Source: an uncultured Desulfovibrionaceae bacterium (lineage in GTDB: Bacteria; Desulfobacterota; Desulfovibrionia; Desulfovibrionales; Desulfovibrionaceae). Taken from it: a stretch of 54,524 nt of DNA. The position numbers and the translations under genes were made by a program. The notes under the pieces are model-generated. The model worked only from the letters and a program-made list of their open reading frames with translations. It did not search any database and was not told the origin of the DNA. The stretch covers positions 1-54,524 of the forward strand of contig CATJOY010000052.1 in the NCBI GenBank assembly GCA_949741925.1. The letters are read 5' to 3'. Below are positions 6,607 through 15,606 of this stretch, piece by piece; positions within the stretch are counted from its first letter, which is position 1, and each line of letters opens with the position of its first letter.

Positions 6607-8554
6607 GCCGGGTCGGGCGGGAGGGCAGCAACATATGGTGCTGGCGCAAGCGTTGGGCATCGCTGCGGGCAACATGGATCGGGTTGCCGTTGGCGTCTTG
6701 CCCGGCGAAAAACATGGCTGTTGCCAGGGTTCCCGGCGTGGGGATGAAACACTGAATTTGCTGTGGCCGCATGCCGTGTTTGCGGAGCCATCGGGCCAGG
6801 CTCTGCATATCGTCATCTGTGCATCCGGGGTAGGCGCTCATCAGATAGGGGATGATGTATTGCTCTTTGCCCGCCTTGCGGGAGAGCCGGGCAAAGGCGT
6901 TGAGAAAGATTTCCAGCGTTTCCGGCCCGGGTTTGCGCATCAGATCCAGGATACGGGCCACGCAGTGTTCGGGAGCAACCTTCAACTGTCCGCCGGTAAA
7001 TTCCATGGTATAGGCGGCCATGGCGTCGGGATCGCGCAGGGCGAGATCAAAGCGCACACCGCTGGCAACGCGTACGTGCCGTATACCGGGCAGGGCTGCA
7101 ATGGCGCGGAGCAACCGGGCGTTTTGGGCCTGATCCACCTGAAAACCGGGACATACCGAGGGATGCAGACAGCTTGGCCGGTTGCAGCGGCCCGGGTCGA
7201 GCGAACAGACGGCCTGCCACATGTTGGCGCTGGGACCGCCCACATCGGTAATGGACCCGGCCCAGGCAGGAGGCTTTGGGGGAGCCTCGGGCGCTTTTTT
7301 TTCTCTGGTTGGCGTTGGGGCAGCCCGGGAAATTCGGGGGGTGGATGGTGAATATTCCGGCGGGGTATGCGGCCCGCGGGCGATGGCGGCGGCTTCGGCC
7401 AGGATGGATTCCCGGCTGCGCGAACTGATGCGGCGGCCCTGGTGCAGAGCCAGGGAACAGAAGGCGCAACCGCCGGCGCAGCCCCTGTGGCTGGTGATGC
7501 TGGCCCGGATCATTTCCCAGGCCGGGATGGGCTCCCTGTAGGAAGGGTGGGGCAGCCGGGCAAAGGGCAGGGCATAGAGCCGGTCCAGGGCGGCGGTATC
7601 CGGCGGCGGCGCGGGCGGCGTGAGTAAGATGCAGCGTTCCCCGCTCCATTGCAGAGCCGGGCGGGAGGCCTGGTGTACCTGCCGCTCCAGCAACAGGGTA
7701 GCCTTGATCAACTGGGAGGGCTCCGCGAGAATCTGTTCATGGGAGGGCAGGAGCAACGGCGCCGAGGATGCGGCAAGTTCTTCGGCCTCTCCCTGAGAAA
7801 GGGGGAGGGCAACGCCGGGAATGCCCCGCGCCGCCTGCCGGAAAGCCGAAAGGGGGGTGGCTGTCCGGCCCGGGGCGTTCTGTTCGGGCAGGGCGGCGGC
7901 GGCTTGCGCGGCCAGGCGCAAGCTTTCTTCGCCCATGCCGCAGGCCAAGAGATCTGCTTTGCTATCCAGCAGGATGGAGCGCCGTAGGGAGTCGCTCCAG
8001 AAATCGTAATGGCTGAGCCGACGCAGTGAGGCTTCAATGCCGCCGAGGATGACGGGGAGCCCGGGGAAGGCCCGGCGGACCAGGCTGGTATATACCAGGA
8101 TGGCTCGGTTAGGCCGGGCTCCGGCCCGGCCGCCCGGCGTATAGGCATCGTCGCTGCGTTTTTTGCGGAAAGCGGTGTAGTGAGCCAGCATGGAATCAAT
8201 GGCTCCGGAACCGATGCCAACCAGCAGCCGGGGTCTGCCGAGACGGGTTATAGCGGCCAGGGCTTCCGCTTGATCCGCCCAGGGCGGCTGGGCGATGATG
8301 CCGGTGCGGAATCCTGCCGCAACCAGACTCCGCCCCAGCAGCGCCATGGCAAAAGAAGGGTGGTCCACGTAGGCATCCCCGCTGATGAGCAGCACATCCA
8401 GCTCGGACCAGCCGAGGCGTTCCATTTCTTGGGGGAACATGGGCAGAAAGCCGGGCTGATCAAGAGGACGGCCGGGGAGCCGGGCACAAGGCCAATCAGG
8501 GGAATGGCCGGGGGAATGGCTGTTCATTCGATACGTTCTCGGGCCTGGCCGCAT
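6536..8554 (-). CDS. ygiQ: YgiQ family radical SAM protein
   Basis: This protein of about 672 residues matches YgiQ (UPF0313). The N-terminal region (FLPMFPQEMERLGWSELDVLLISGDAYVDHPSFAMALLGR) is characteristic. The radical SAM cluster motif is CAGGCAFC in the middle, binding [4Fe-4S] and S-adenosylmethionine, followed by the YgiQ C-terminal domain (MRKPGPETLEIFLNAF, IPYLMSAYPGCTDDDM). The reaction is unknown. The ATG at 8554 overlaps the stop of the upstream gene as TGATG; a start at 8527 is also possible. The last about 30 residues (AGPPQKKCLRRPGGGDRPRRR region) come from repeat R2 and replace the usual family tail. Confidence 0.9.
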   Translation of the reverse strand: MRPGPRTYRMNSHSPGHSPDWPCARLPGRPLDQPGFLPMFPQEMERLGWSELDVLLISGDAYVDHPSFAMALLGRSLVAAGFRTGIIAQPPWADQAEALAAITRLGRPRLLVGIGSGAIDSMLAHYTAFRKKRSDDAYTPGGRAGARPNRAILVYTSLVRRAFPGLPVILGGIEASLRRLSHYDFWSDSLRRSILLDSKADLLACGMGEESLRLAAQAAAALPEQNAPGRTATPLSAFRQAARGIPGVALPLSQGEAEELAASSAPLLLPSHEQILAEPSQLIKATLLLERQVHQASRPALQWSGERCILLTPPAPPPDTAALDRLYALPFARLPHPSYREPIPAWEMIRASITSHRGCAGGCAFCSLALHQGRRISSRSRESILAEAAAIARGPHTPPEYSPSTPRISRAAPTPTREKKAPEAPPKPPAWAGSITDVGGPSANMWQAVCSLDPGRCNRPSCLHPSVCPGFQVDQAQNARLLRAIAALPGIRHVRVASGVRFDLALRDPDAMAAYTMEFTGGQLKVAPEHCVARILDLMRKPGPETLEIFLNAFARLSRKAGKEQYIIPYLMSAYPGCTDDDMQSLARWLRKHGMRPQQIQCFIPTPGTLATAMFFAGQDANGNPIHVARSDAQRLRQHHMLLPSRPTRLRAGPPQKKCLRRPGGGDRPRRR

Positions 8555-9534
8555 CACGGCCGGGGCGGTTCGAGCAGCGGGATTGGAGAAGCGCCGGAGG
8601 CGGAGGAAGCAGCCTTGGGCGCTTCCAGCAGGGGCAGATCACGGGGGGAATTCCCGGCGGGCGCCGTGGTGGCCGGGGAACTGCTCAAGGCCGGCTCCGC
8701 GCTTTCCGGGGGACGGCGGTTTTTTAGTATTTCGTGTAGCCCGCTTTGCTTGGAGGCATCGTTGCCGGGGCGTGTTCCCGTGCCTGTTCGATTGCCGGAG
8801 GCCCCATGCCCGGCGCGAAAGGCTTCCCACTCGGCCCGGGAGAGGGCTCCATCATGGTTGGCGTCCAAAAGATCGAAGGCTTCTTTTTTTAAGGTCGGGA
8901 AGGCCGCGGAAAATTCGGGGCGGGAGAGGCGCCCGTTCGCATCGGTATCGGCGGCGGTAAAGCTATCCTGCGCGGGAGAGGCCAAGGCCTGCCCCGATCC
9001 CAAACCTATCAAGAGCGTCAGGGCCAGGGCGCAACAGAGAGCAGCGCCGCCGCGGATACGCCGGGCCAGGCCGGTTGTGGAATACCCGCCGAGCAGGGGG
9101 AGGGAATGCACTTCGCCTCCCGAAGCCAACACATCATCAGCCCCGACAATGGCTTCCGGGGCCCAATCGCCGCCTTTGACCAAAACCTGAGGCCGGACGA
9201 TTTTGATCAGTTCCAGGGGCGTATCTTCATCAAAGGGGGTGATGATATCCACGGCCTCCAGATGAGCCAGAACAAAGGCCCGTGCTGCCAGGGCATTAAA
9301 AGGTCTTTCCGCTCCCTTGCCCTGTCGACGTACCGAAGCATCGCTGTTGAGCCCGAGAATGAGCAGATCGCCGAGGGTTCTGGCCCGGGCCAGGAGATCC
9401 ACGTGCCCGGGATGGAGAATATCAAAACAACCGTTGGTGAATACCAGCCGCTTTCCGGCTGTGCGGTACGGTTCCAGGATTGCGGGCAGGTGGTCGCGGG
9501 AAAGAATTTTCGGATGGTTCAGGGCGTCGTTCAT
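8554..9534 (-). CDS. Heptose-1-phosphate nucleotidyltransferase fused to a membrane segment and EF-hand domain
   Basis: Residues 1-158 are a complete RfaE2/HldE C-terminal type nucleotidyltransferase: [10 protein letters not shown] (35-44), [20 protein letters not shown], and the family end [10 protein letters not shown] at about 147-156. These enzymes make ADP-heptose for LPS core. Where the family normally stops, the frame runs on into a signal-peptide-like segment (RRIRGG, then about 22 hydrophobic residues, then AQ/ALA-S), followed by two EF-hand loops ([12 protein letters not shown] at 196-207; [12 protein letters not shown] at 224-235) and a Pro/Ser/Ala-rich tail. No internal ATG, GTG or TTG could start a separate EF-hand protein. 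Either a real inner-membrane fusion with a periplasmic calcium-binding end, or a lost stop between two genes. hldD at 26481 would supply the next pathway step. Confidence 0.8.
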   Translation of the reverse strand: MNDALNHPKILSRDHLPAILEPYRTAGKRLVFTNGCFDILHPGHVDLLARARTLGDLLILGLNSDASVRRQGKGAERPFNALAARAFVLAHLEAVDIITPFDEDTPLELIKIVRPQVLVKGGDWAPEAIVGADDVLASGGEVHSLPLLGGYSTTGLARRIRGGAALCCALALTLLIGLGSGQALASPAQDSFTAADTDANGRLSRPEFSAAFPTLKKEAFDLLDANHDGALSRAEWEAFRAGHGASGNRTGTGTRPGNDASKQSGLHEILKNRRPPESAEPALSSSPATTAPAGNSPRDLPLLEAPKAASSASGASPIPLLEPPRP

Positions 9535-9621
9535 ACGCTATTCTAAGGGAGTGTCTGCTAAAGGTTTACGTTTGGGGGGTATCAGCCAACGGTTTTTGCA
9601 TCTTTTTTTGTTTCTTGCGGG

Positions 9622-9641
9622 GGGCGCCTGATCAGGCGCCC
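9622..9641 (+). terminator. 20-base palindrome near repeat R2
   Basis: GGGCGCCTGATCAGGCGCCC is a perfect palindrome, followed on the plus strand by TTCTTTTTG. It would be a good plus-strand terminator, but no plus-strand gene lies upstream; it sits between trpS and the fusion gene, both on the minus strand. Confidence 0.4.
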
Positions 9642-9654
9642 TTCTTTTTGCCTG

Positions 9655-9800
9655 ACGGAATAGAGGAACGATGCCCTATATTCCTTACCGCGAGAGAGCA
9701 AACCATCTCCCCTCGCGGGGGGTCCAGGGGGAATCATTTCCCCTGGTGGGGTCCGGGGCAACGCCCCGGCCGCCGGAGGCATTCTTTAACGGCGCATTGG
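9655..9800 (-). repeat. Hairpin element R2, best-preserved copy
   Basis: This copy shows all modules. In plus-strand order: GAATA/TATTC, CCGCGAG/CTCGCGG, CCAGGGG/CCCCTGG, CCGGGGC/GCCCCGG, then the GCCGCCGGAGGC module ending in TTTAACGGCGC. Read on the minus strand it begins about 37 bases behind the trpS stop codon, in the trpS direction. Confidence 0.85.
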
Positions 9801-9836
9801 CCGGACTGCGGCGGCGGGGGCAGAGACGATACGGCG

Positions 9837-10844
9837 TTACAGAGCGTATTCAAGGCCCATGGTTTCGCGCACGATGGCCATGGTTTTGCGGGCTTCCGCT
9901 TGGGCCTTTTCGTTGCCGGCCGCCAGGATTTCAGTAATCAGGGCGGGGTTTTCTTCCAGTTTTCTGCGGCGTTCTTGGATGGGGGCCAGGAATTTTTCCA
10001 GGTTAGCCAGGAGGATTTTTTTGCAATCCACGCATCCAAGACAGGCCGTGGTACAGCCCTGCCGGATTTCAGCCCGGGTTTCCGTATCCGTCAGCAACTC
10101 GTGGTAGGGGAACAGGTTGCAGCGATCGGGGTTCCCCGGGTCGGACCGTCGCAGCCTGGCGGTATCTGTGAGCATGCCCCGGATTTTGGGGGTAATTTCG
10201 GCCATGCTTTCACGCAGGGCGATGTAATTGTTGTAGCTTTTGGACATCTTCCGGCCATCCAGACCGGGGCATTTGGCTGCCGGGGTGAGATGCGCTTCCG
10301 GCTCGGGAAAGGTTTGCCCGTAAAAATTGTTGAAACGGCGGGCGATTTCTCGGGTCATTTCCAGGTGGGGCACCTGGTCTTGCCCCACGGGTACCCAGCG
10401 GGGCCGGTAGAGCAAGATATCCGAGGCCATGATCACCGGGTAGCCGAGAAAACCGTAGGTGGAAAGATCTTTGCCCATGATTTGGGTTTGTTGCTCTTTA
10501 TAGGTTGGACAGCGCTCCAGCCACCCCAGGGGGGTGATCATCGAGAGCAACAGGGAAAGTTCGGCATGCTCCATAACGTGGGATTGCCGGAAGATGACGC
10601 TTTTTTCAGGGTCCAGCCCGGAGGCCACCCAATCCTTGACCAATTCGGGCACGAACTCGCGGATTTTCGCGGGGTTTTCGTATTCGCTGGTCAGGGCGTG
10701 CCAATCGGCAACGAAGAAGTAGCACTCCATATCTTCCTGCATCCGGACCCAATTGTTAATGGCTCCGAAGTAGTGGCCAAGGTGCAAGGGGCCGGTAGGC
10801 CGCATGCCTGAAAGGGCGCGTTTGTTGCTATCGTGGTTGTGCAT
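9837..10844 (-). CDS. trpS: Tryptophanyl-tRNA synthetase, iron-sulfur type
   Basis: This 335-residue class Ic enzyme charges tRNA-Trp. HIGH-type motif is PLHLGHYFG near the start and KMSKS is exact (KMSKSYNN). Near the C terminus four cysteines are spaced C242-x21-C264-x6-C271-x2-C274, almost the C-x22-C-x6-C-x2-C pattern known to bind a [4Fe-4S] cluster in the Thermotoga enzyme; an extra cysteine is at 268. The start at 10844 is preceded by GGAGAG; longer versions have no family match. No T-box or Trp-rich leader was found upstream. Confidence 0.96.
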   Translation of the reverse strand: MHNHDSNKRALSGMRPTGPLHLGHYFGAINNWVRMQEDMECYFFVADWHALTSEYENPAKIREFVPELVKDWVASGLDPEKSVIFRQSHVMEHAELSLLLSMITPLGWLERCPTYKEQQTQIMGKDLSTYGFLGYPVIMASDILLYRPRWVPVGQDQVPHLEMTREIARRFNNFYGQTFPEPEAHLTPAAKCPGLDGRKMSKSYNNYIALRESMAEITPKIRGMLTDTARLRRSDPGNPDRCNLFPYHELLTDTETRAEIRQGCTTACLGCVDCKKILLANLEKFLAPIQERRRKLEENPALITEILAAGNEKAQAEARKTMAIVRETMGLEYAL

Positions 10845-10995
10845 GGTTGCTCTCCGGAACAGATATTCGGGCGGAGCCGCTGGTAAGCTCTGCGGCAAGC
10901 GCCGGTGGTATGGTTGAGGAATGGTTCCGCCCGCGGCAGATTCGCGGGCATTCTCTTCTTGCTGTTTTTCCCTGCGCGATGTGGCGGCGGGCTCC

Positions 10996-11685
10996 TTATA
11001 TAAAGCGTACCGGCACGCCGGCCAGGCTGGCGATAAGGTACGTTGTCTTGTTGACCAGCGGGCCGAGGATATTCCAGAAAAGGCCGGTGGCCAGGAGGAT
11101 GATGATGATCAGGATGCCGTATCTGCCAATGCTGAAGTACGACTGGGCCAGGGAATACGGCAGAAAACCGCCGAGAATATGGCTGCCGTCCAGCGGAGGG
11201 AGGGGAATCAAGTTGAACCAGGCGATAATGATGTTGATGGTAACCCCGGCGCTACAGGCCTTGAGAACAAATTCCATGACCCCCGAAGGCGCAATGTTTC
11301 CCGAAAGCAGGCTCCGGATGAGCAGGCCGTAAGCCACGGCAAAGAGGAAGGCCAGAATAAAGTTGGTCAGGGGCCCGGCAAGGGAAACCAGAATCATTCC
11401 CTGGCGGGGATTTTTGAAGTAGCGGGGCTCTACCGGAACCGGCTTGGCCCAGCCAAGGATAAAGGGCCCGGCCAGAGCGGTAGCCACAAAAAGAAGCGAC
11501 CCCATGAGATCAAAATGGGAAAGCGGGTTGAGCGTCAACCTGCCCAAGGTTTTGGCCGTCGGATCGCCCAATTTGAAGGCAACCCAGCCGTGCGCCACTT
11601 CATGGCAGATGATGGCCAGCAACATGGGCACAAAAGCTACAGCCAAATGGGCTATTTTTTGGGAAAAATCAGCGAATATATCCAT
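10996..11685 (-). CDS. Site-2 protease family (M50) membrane metalloprotease
   Basis: The 229-residue product is a small, membrane-embedded M50 protease. It has the zinc motif HEVAHG at residues 28-33 in the first hydrophobic segment, PVPVEPRYFKNPRQGM and SLAGPLTN in the middle, and the third ligand region NLIPLPPLDGSHIL. It has no PDZ or CBS domain, as in the small rhomboid-neighbour class of S2P homologues in many bacteria. The start at 11685 has AAGG upstream; the in-frame extension is not protease-like. Substrate unknown. It lies between the response regulator and trpS in one direction. Confidence 0.92.
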   Translation of the reverse strand: MDIFADFSQKIAHLAVAFVPMLLAIICHEVAHGWVAFKLGDPTAKTLGRLTLNPLSHFDLMGSLLFVATALAGPFILGWAKPVPVEPRYFKNPRQGMILVSLAGPLTNFILAFLFAVAYGLLIRSLLSGNIAPSGVMEFVLKACSAGVTINIIIAWFNLIPLPPLDGSHILGGFLPYSLAQSYFSIGRYGILIIIILLATGLFWNILGPLVNKTTYLIASLAGVPVRFI

Positions 11686-11951
11686 ATATGCCTTGCGACG
11701 TTCCGCCGGATGCCGCGCTTTGTCGCCTCGGAAAGCCTGCCGCGGCGCTTCCGGCGACCTGACGTAGCAGCGGCTGCCGGCCCTGCCCCGAACTGCCTCC
11801 GGAAGTTTTTTTCTGATGAGGCTTTCGGGCGTATTGCCCCGGTTGCTTTCGGCTGTTCTCCGGGCAAACAAAATATTCACGCCGGAAACAGACCGGAATA
11901 TTCCGGACTGCTCCCGGCGGGCAAAAGCTTCGGACCGCCGCCGAAGCTGAA

Positions 11952-12320
11952 TCAACCTTCGCCGTTCATAGCCCTGGCCACTTTTTCTTTTAATTCGGTC
12001 AGGTCTACAGATTTGACAACATAGTAGTTGGCGGCGATGGATTTAAGATCGTGCTGAAAGCTGTCGTAGGCGGTGCTGAGAATGACCGGCAGCTTGGTAT
12101 CGGCGCTGCGGATGGTCTGCAAGAGGTTAAGACCGGAGATATCCGGCCCCAGCTTAATATCCAGCACAACCACCGAAGGATCTTCCCGGGCGATAACTTC
12201 AAGAATGGGCTCGCGCCCGTCAGATACAGCCACGGTATAGCCTTCAGCCTGTAATTCTTCTTGGTAGAGCATCCGGATATGGCGCTCGTCATCCACCACG
12301 AGTATTTTTTTGGGTGTCAT
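11952..12320 (-). CDS. Stand-alone response regulator receiver
   Basis: This 122-residue protein is a single CheY-like receiver. The acidic pocket is D10-D11 (VVDDE), the phosphoacceptor is D54 (VVLDIKLG), and the switch and lysine positions appear in LSTAYDS and YYVVKSVDL. It has no output domain, so it should act through a partner. The ATG at 12320 follows GGGAGAAG. No histidine kinase gene is in the window. Confidence 0.92.
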   Translation of the reverse strand: MTPKKILVVDDERHIRMLYQEELQAEGYTVAVSDGREPILEVIAREDPSVVVLDIKLGPDISGLNLLQTIRSADTKLPVILSTAYDSFQHDLKSIAANYYVVKSVDLTELKEKVARAMNGEG

Positions 12321-12530
12321 TGCTTCTCCCCCTTGCCGGTTGATCGGCGGCACTACAGGCATGCCCGGTTCAGGTCAGAATATTCCGACGTGAGGCGCCT
12401 TCCGGCAAAGCCTCGAATACTTAGAGTTCTAGTGTAGCCTTTGGGGTTGTTCATGGCAAGGATTTCTTACGCCCGGCTCAGGGCGGTTTTCGGGTAAAGG
12501 TCCGTGGTAAAAGCGGGCTTTGGCGGGGGA

Positions 12531-12956
12531 TTAGCGGCCTGATCCGGCCGTATCATCCGCTTGTTCGGCCACGGCTTCCAGGAGTTCCCCTACAGAACTA
12601 CACCAGCGGCGGACCATATGCCGCATCAACCCCACATCTTCGGCCTTGGCCAAAAGCCCCAGTATGGGCACCCCGGAGCCGTAGGCCGCGCCGACCTCGG
12701 CCCAGGCATCGCAGCCGGAAGGGCCAAGGTAGACCAAAAGATCAGCTTGGGTGGCGGAACCGGCGCAAAAAGCAAAAATGCGTTTGCCTTCGGCGGAGCT
12801 TATAAAGGAGGCCAGCTCCCTGCGGGAGAGAAAGGCTTCTTCAGGCCTGCCTTCGCGTATCCAAGAGAGCACGGTGTGCCCCGCGTTTTCAAGGCGCTCG
12901 GTAAGCATTTCCACTGCGTGCTGGTGCTTCCAGGACGCGGCGATATAAATTCGCAT
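12531..12956 (-). CDS. Nucleoside 2-deoxyribosyltransferase-like protein
   Basis: This 141-residue protein has the fold signature of the nucleoside 2-deoxyribosyltransferase superfamily: an N-terminal MRIYIAASW strand, a central CAGSATQADLLVYLG, and the glutamate-bearing DAWAEVGAAYGSGVPILGL near residue 90. In characterised members that glutamate is the nucleophile. Many relatives are uncharacterised nucleotide-handling or ligand-binding proteins, so activity is only a suggestion. It sits in the minus-strand series between the J-domain gene and the response regulator. Confidence 0.65.
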   Translation of the reverse strand: MRIYIAASWKHQHAVEMLTERLENAGHTVLSWIREGRPEEAFLSRRELASFISSAEGKRIFAFCAGSATQADLLVYLGPSGCDAWAEVGAAYGSGVPILGLLAKAEDVGLMRHMVRRWCSSVGELLEAVAEQADDTAGSGR

Positions 12957-13031
12957 GGCGGCTGTGATCCTTCGGCGGCAGGGCCGCGTTCGGGGTTGCG
13001 CGGAATCCGGCGGAGCCGGAGCAAGGCCCGG

Positions 13032-13859
13032 CTACCCGGGGATGATCCGGAGGTACAGATCACCTTTCCAGGCGCCGAACCGTCGGCCCAGGCCCTTGAG
13101 GCGGATAGGCCTGCCGGGTTGGAATTCCGGCGGCAAGGTCACTTCAATGGTCTGGGGTTTATTGCTGAGTCCGTGGGTTATCTGTAAGCGTACCCTGGCT
13201 CCCGGCGTCAGCATGGCCCCGGGCAAGCGCACGGTTTGCTCTTCGTCTATCTGGCGTCGCAGCCAGGTTTGCACGCCGTCCACGGCTTTACCTAAAATCG
13301 ACGTACTTGAGGCAGGGGAAAGGGACCGGACGCGGGCGTTTTCCGGAGCGGTTCCGGAGCGGGCGGCGGGGCGTCGTCTGCCTGAATCAAAACGAATTTG
13401 GCTATAAATATCCTCAAAAACCCTGCGGGCAAAAGGATCACGCAAGAGATCCCGGAGCACGTCGTTTTTACCGGGTTCCCGGCCGGGGGCCTCGCGCCGC
13501 GCGCCGCTGCCTTTGCCGGCAGCGGCCGCTCCGGCCCGTTCTTCGCGCATCCGGCTTTGGGCTTTTTTATAGGCCCTGTTGGCCTCGGCCCTGGCCTTGG
13601 CCGTTTCTTCGGCCTCACGGCCGCCGTAGGTTCCTCCGTAACGGGAACCGCCCCCCGGCTTGGCGCGGGGCTGCAAGATATCGCAGAGATAGACATACGC
13701 CTCGTTCAGGCGTTGGAACTGGCTGGAGGCATCGGGCTTATCCGGATTCAGATCCGGGTGCAGAGCAAAGGCCAGCCGCCGGTAAGCGTGTTTGACCTCA
13801 TCAAGACCGGCGGTCTCGGGAAGTTCCAGAAGGGCATACGCCTGCTTGCGGTTTATCAT
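13032..13859 (-). CDS. J-domain protein with C-terminal DnaJ-like domain
   Basis: This 275-residue protein starts with a J domain containing HPD (ALHPDLNPDKPD, near residue 33), which stimulates DnaK. A charged Gly/Ala/Arg-rich linker (70-130) follows, and the C-terminal about 90 residues (TPGARVRLQITHGL, EVTLPPEFQPGRPIRLKGLGRRFG, GDLYLRI) resemble one peptide-binding subdomain of DnaJ/CbpA. There is no zinc finger, so it differs from the true dnaJ at 25241. Its ATG overlaps the upstream stop codon as ATGA. Confidence 0.85.
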   Translation of the reverse strand: MINRKQAYALLELPETAGLDEVKHAYRRLAFALHPDLNPDKPDASSQFQRLNEAYVYLCDILQPRAKPGGGSRYGGTYGGREAEETAKARAEANRAYKKAQSRMREERAGAAAAGKGSGARREAPGREPGKNDVLRDLLRDPFARRVFEDIYSQIRFDSGRRRPAARSGTAPENARVRSLSPASSTSILGKAVDGVQTWLRRQIDEEQTVRLPGAMLTPGARVRLQITHGLSNKPQTIEVTLPPEFQPGRPIRLKGLGRRFGAWKGDLYLRIIPG

Positions 13860-14359
13860 GGCTTGCCGACCTTTTGTTCAGCCGCGGTTTCAAGAATGAG
13901 AGCCCGCGGCGCATCCTGTTCATCGGCCCGGCAGATGAGATCTGCCTGAGCCAGGTATTCCCGGCCTTCGGCTACGAATTGCTCAAAGGAACACTCCCGG
14001 TTGATGCCGGGGCAGTAAGCCGCGGCCAGGGCAAAGCTTTGCTCGTCTATGAGGTTCCCCCGGAAAAAAGGCCAGGCCCGGCAAATATCGGGACGGGCCT
14101 CATGAACGGCGCAGGCCCCCGGCGAACTGAAAAAAACGCAGCAGCCGTCTTGCCCGCAGATGAGTTCATATTTGCCTTGCCGCTTTCTGGTATAGCGATC
14201 CATAAATTCCTGTGTGGTAAGGCCAAGGTGGGCGGCGAGCCGGAGGCTGTCTTTGCGCCGCAGGATAATGCCTCCCCGGCCACGGCAGCAGGTTCCGCAC
14301 TGCCGGCAACTAAAAGCCGGATTTTCCTCCGGGGCGGCAACGGATTCAACGGGAAGCAT
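13856..14359 (-). CDS. YkgJ-type cysteine-cluster protein
   Basis: The product of about 167 residues carries the CxxCGxCC-type cluster near its start (SCRQCGTCCRGRGG) and later cysteines in CGQDGCCVFF, GACAVHEARPDICRAWPF and AAYCPG. This layout defines the YkgJ family of putative zinc or iron-sulfur binding proteins of unknown role. I start it at the ATG at 14359; an upstream ATG at 14386 is possible, and neither has a strong ribosome binding site. It overlaps the CoA-binding gene by 14 bases and the J-domain gene by 4. Confidence 0.85.
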   Translation of the reverse strand: MLPVESVAAPEENPAFSCRQCGTCCRGRGGIILRRKDSLRLAAHLGLTTQEFMDRYTRKRQGKYELICGQDGCCVFFSSPGACAVHEARPDICRAWPFFRGNLIDEQSFALAAAYCPGINRECSFEQFVAEGREYLAQADLICRADEQDAPRALILETAAEQKVGKP

Positions 14360-14756
14360 GCTGGTGGGCCACCATGATACAGGCATCTTCTACAACCACA
14401 ATACCGCTGTTTTCCAACACGGCCGCCGCTTCCGGGCTGCTGATGCCCTGCTGCATCCAGAATACTTGGGGCCTGGGGCGCATGGCCAGCGCTTCGCGGG
14501 CATGGCCCGGACAATAGGCGGCTGCCCGGAAAAGGTCAACAATATCTACAGGCTCAGGAACAGCGGCAAGCTCGGGGTAGGCTTGCAGCCCCCAGACAGC
14601 TGCGCGCTTTGGATGCACCGGAAAAATGGTGAAGCCCGCCGCAATAAGATAGCGCCCGACCCTATCCACCGGCTGGCCGGGTACGTCTTTTGCGCCGAGG
14701 ATGGCGATACTCCGTGTTTTTTCAAACAACGCGCGCATGGCTGCTTCCTTGAGCAT
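14346..14756 (-). CDS. CoA-binding domain protein (YccU type)
   Basis: This 136-residue protein is a single Rossmann-like CoA-binding domain: SIAILGAKDVPGQPVDRVGRYLIAAGF, then FPVHPKRAAVWGLQAYPELAAVPEPVDIVDLFR and FWMQQGISSPEAAAVLENSGIVVVEDACIMVAH. Stand-alone members are widespread and mostly uncharacterised. GGAGG seven bases upstream supports the ATG at 14756. It is the first gene of the minus-strand series. Confidence 0.92.
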   Translation of the reverse strand: MLKEAAMRALFEKTRSIAILGAKDVPGQPVDRVGRYLIAAGFTIFPVHPKRAAVWGLQAYPELAAVPEPVDIVDLFRAAAYCPGHAREALAMRPRPQVFWMQQGISSPEAAAVLENSGIVVVEDACIMVAHQHASR

Positions 14757-15606
14757 AGGGCCTCCGGCAATCGGTTAGGGTCCGTTTGCCGCGATAGTGC
14801 TGCTATAAAACCGTCTTTTTCTCCTGGCGGCCTCAATCGGAACCAATAGAGCTTGGAGTATATCGTATATGCCTTTGCTCGTTTTTTCCGTCCTCCTTCA
14901 GCCAAGGAAACAAGTCGGCTTTACGCGGAGAAACGTCTTGGCAAACATCCCCCGGGGCTGCTCCGCCGGAGCGGCCAAAACCGGAAGATGCGTTTTCCTT
15001 ACCTTGACTGGAAGCTGATGGCAACCATGGGCCGCTTGTTTTTCTGCAATGGAGGGAGCTGCTCCGGAGGATTCAAGGATAATGAACAGACCGGCGCGGA
15101 AAACCGAGAGGCCGTGAAGAACTTGGGGAACCGCCGTGGAGTCGCTCAGCTTCGTCTGTGCCCCGTTGCTGCCTGTTTCTGTGGTTTATCCGTGAAATTA
15201 TGTTCTTTGCAGTCAGGAGATATAGTGTATCTTTCCTGTGGAATACGTTTTAAGCAACGATAATTTTTTTCTATGCTTGTATATACGGATATAATTATCC
15301 CTATAGATGAGTTTTTTATATGTTTTTATGATGTATTTTTTTATTAAAAAATGAAAAAATCTTTACTTTAAGCAAAATATATGGATTATAGGAAAAGTTA
15401 TGAAATGAGCTTTTTTAATAAACAATGTGGTATTGCTGATAGATAGCAAGTTGTTTGTAATTTTATTGGTTTTTTTACAATAAAATAAGTATGCATTTAA
15501 CGAATTTATTAAGTAAAAATTATAATAATTGAATATCCCTGTTGCTCCTATAGTTTTGGACCAAGTTTGTTGTGAGGCTGGGATGTTTTGATAAGGATTA
15601 TTCAGT
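14757..15606. other. Gene-free transition into an AT-rich patch
   Basis: The first half has normal composition and should hold the promoter of the CoA-binding gene; I could not pick boxes with confidence. From about 15180 the sequence becomes very AT-rich with many A and T runs and no open frame of note. A 14-base motif CCTATAGTTTTGGA at 15547-15560 recurs behind the next gene. Confidence 0.6.

Noticed and set aside
10845..10995. T-box or Trp-codon attenuator upstream of trpS
   Set aside because: No T-box core, no run of TGG codons and no terminator with T-run was found in this gap.
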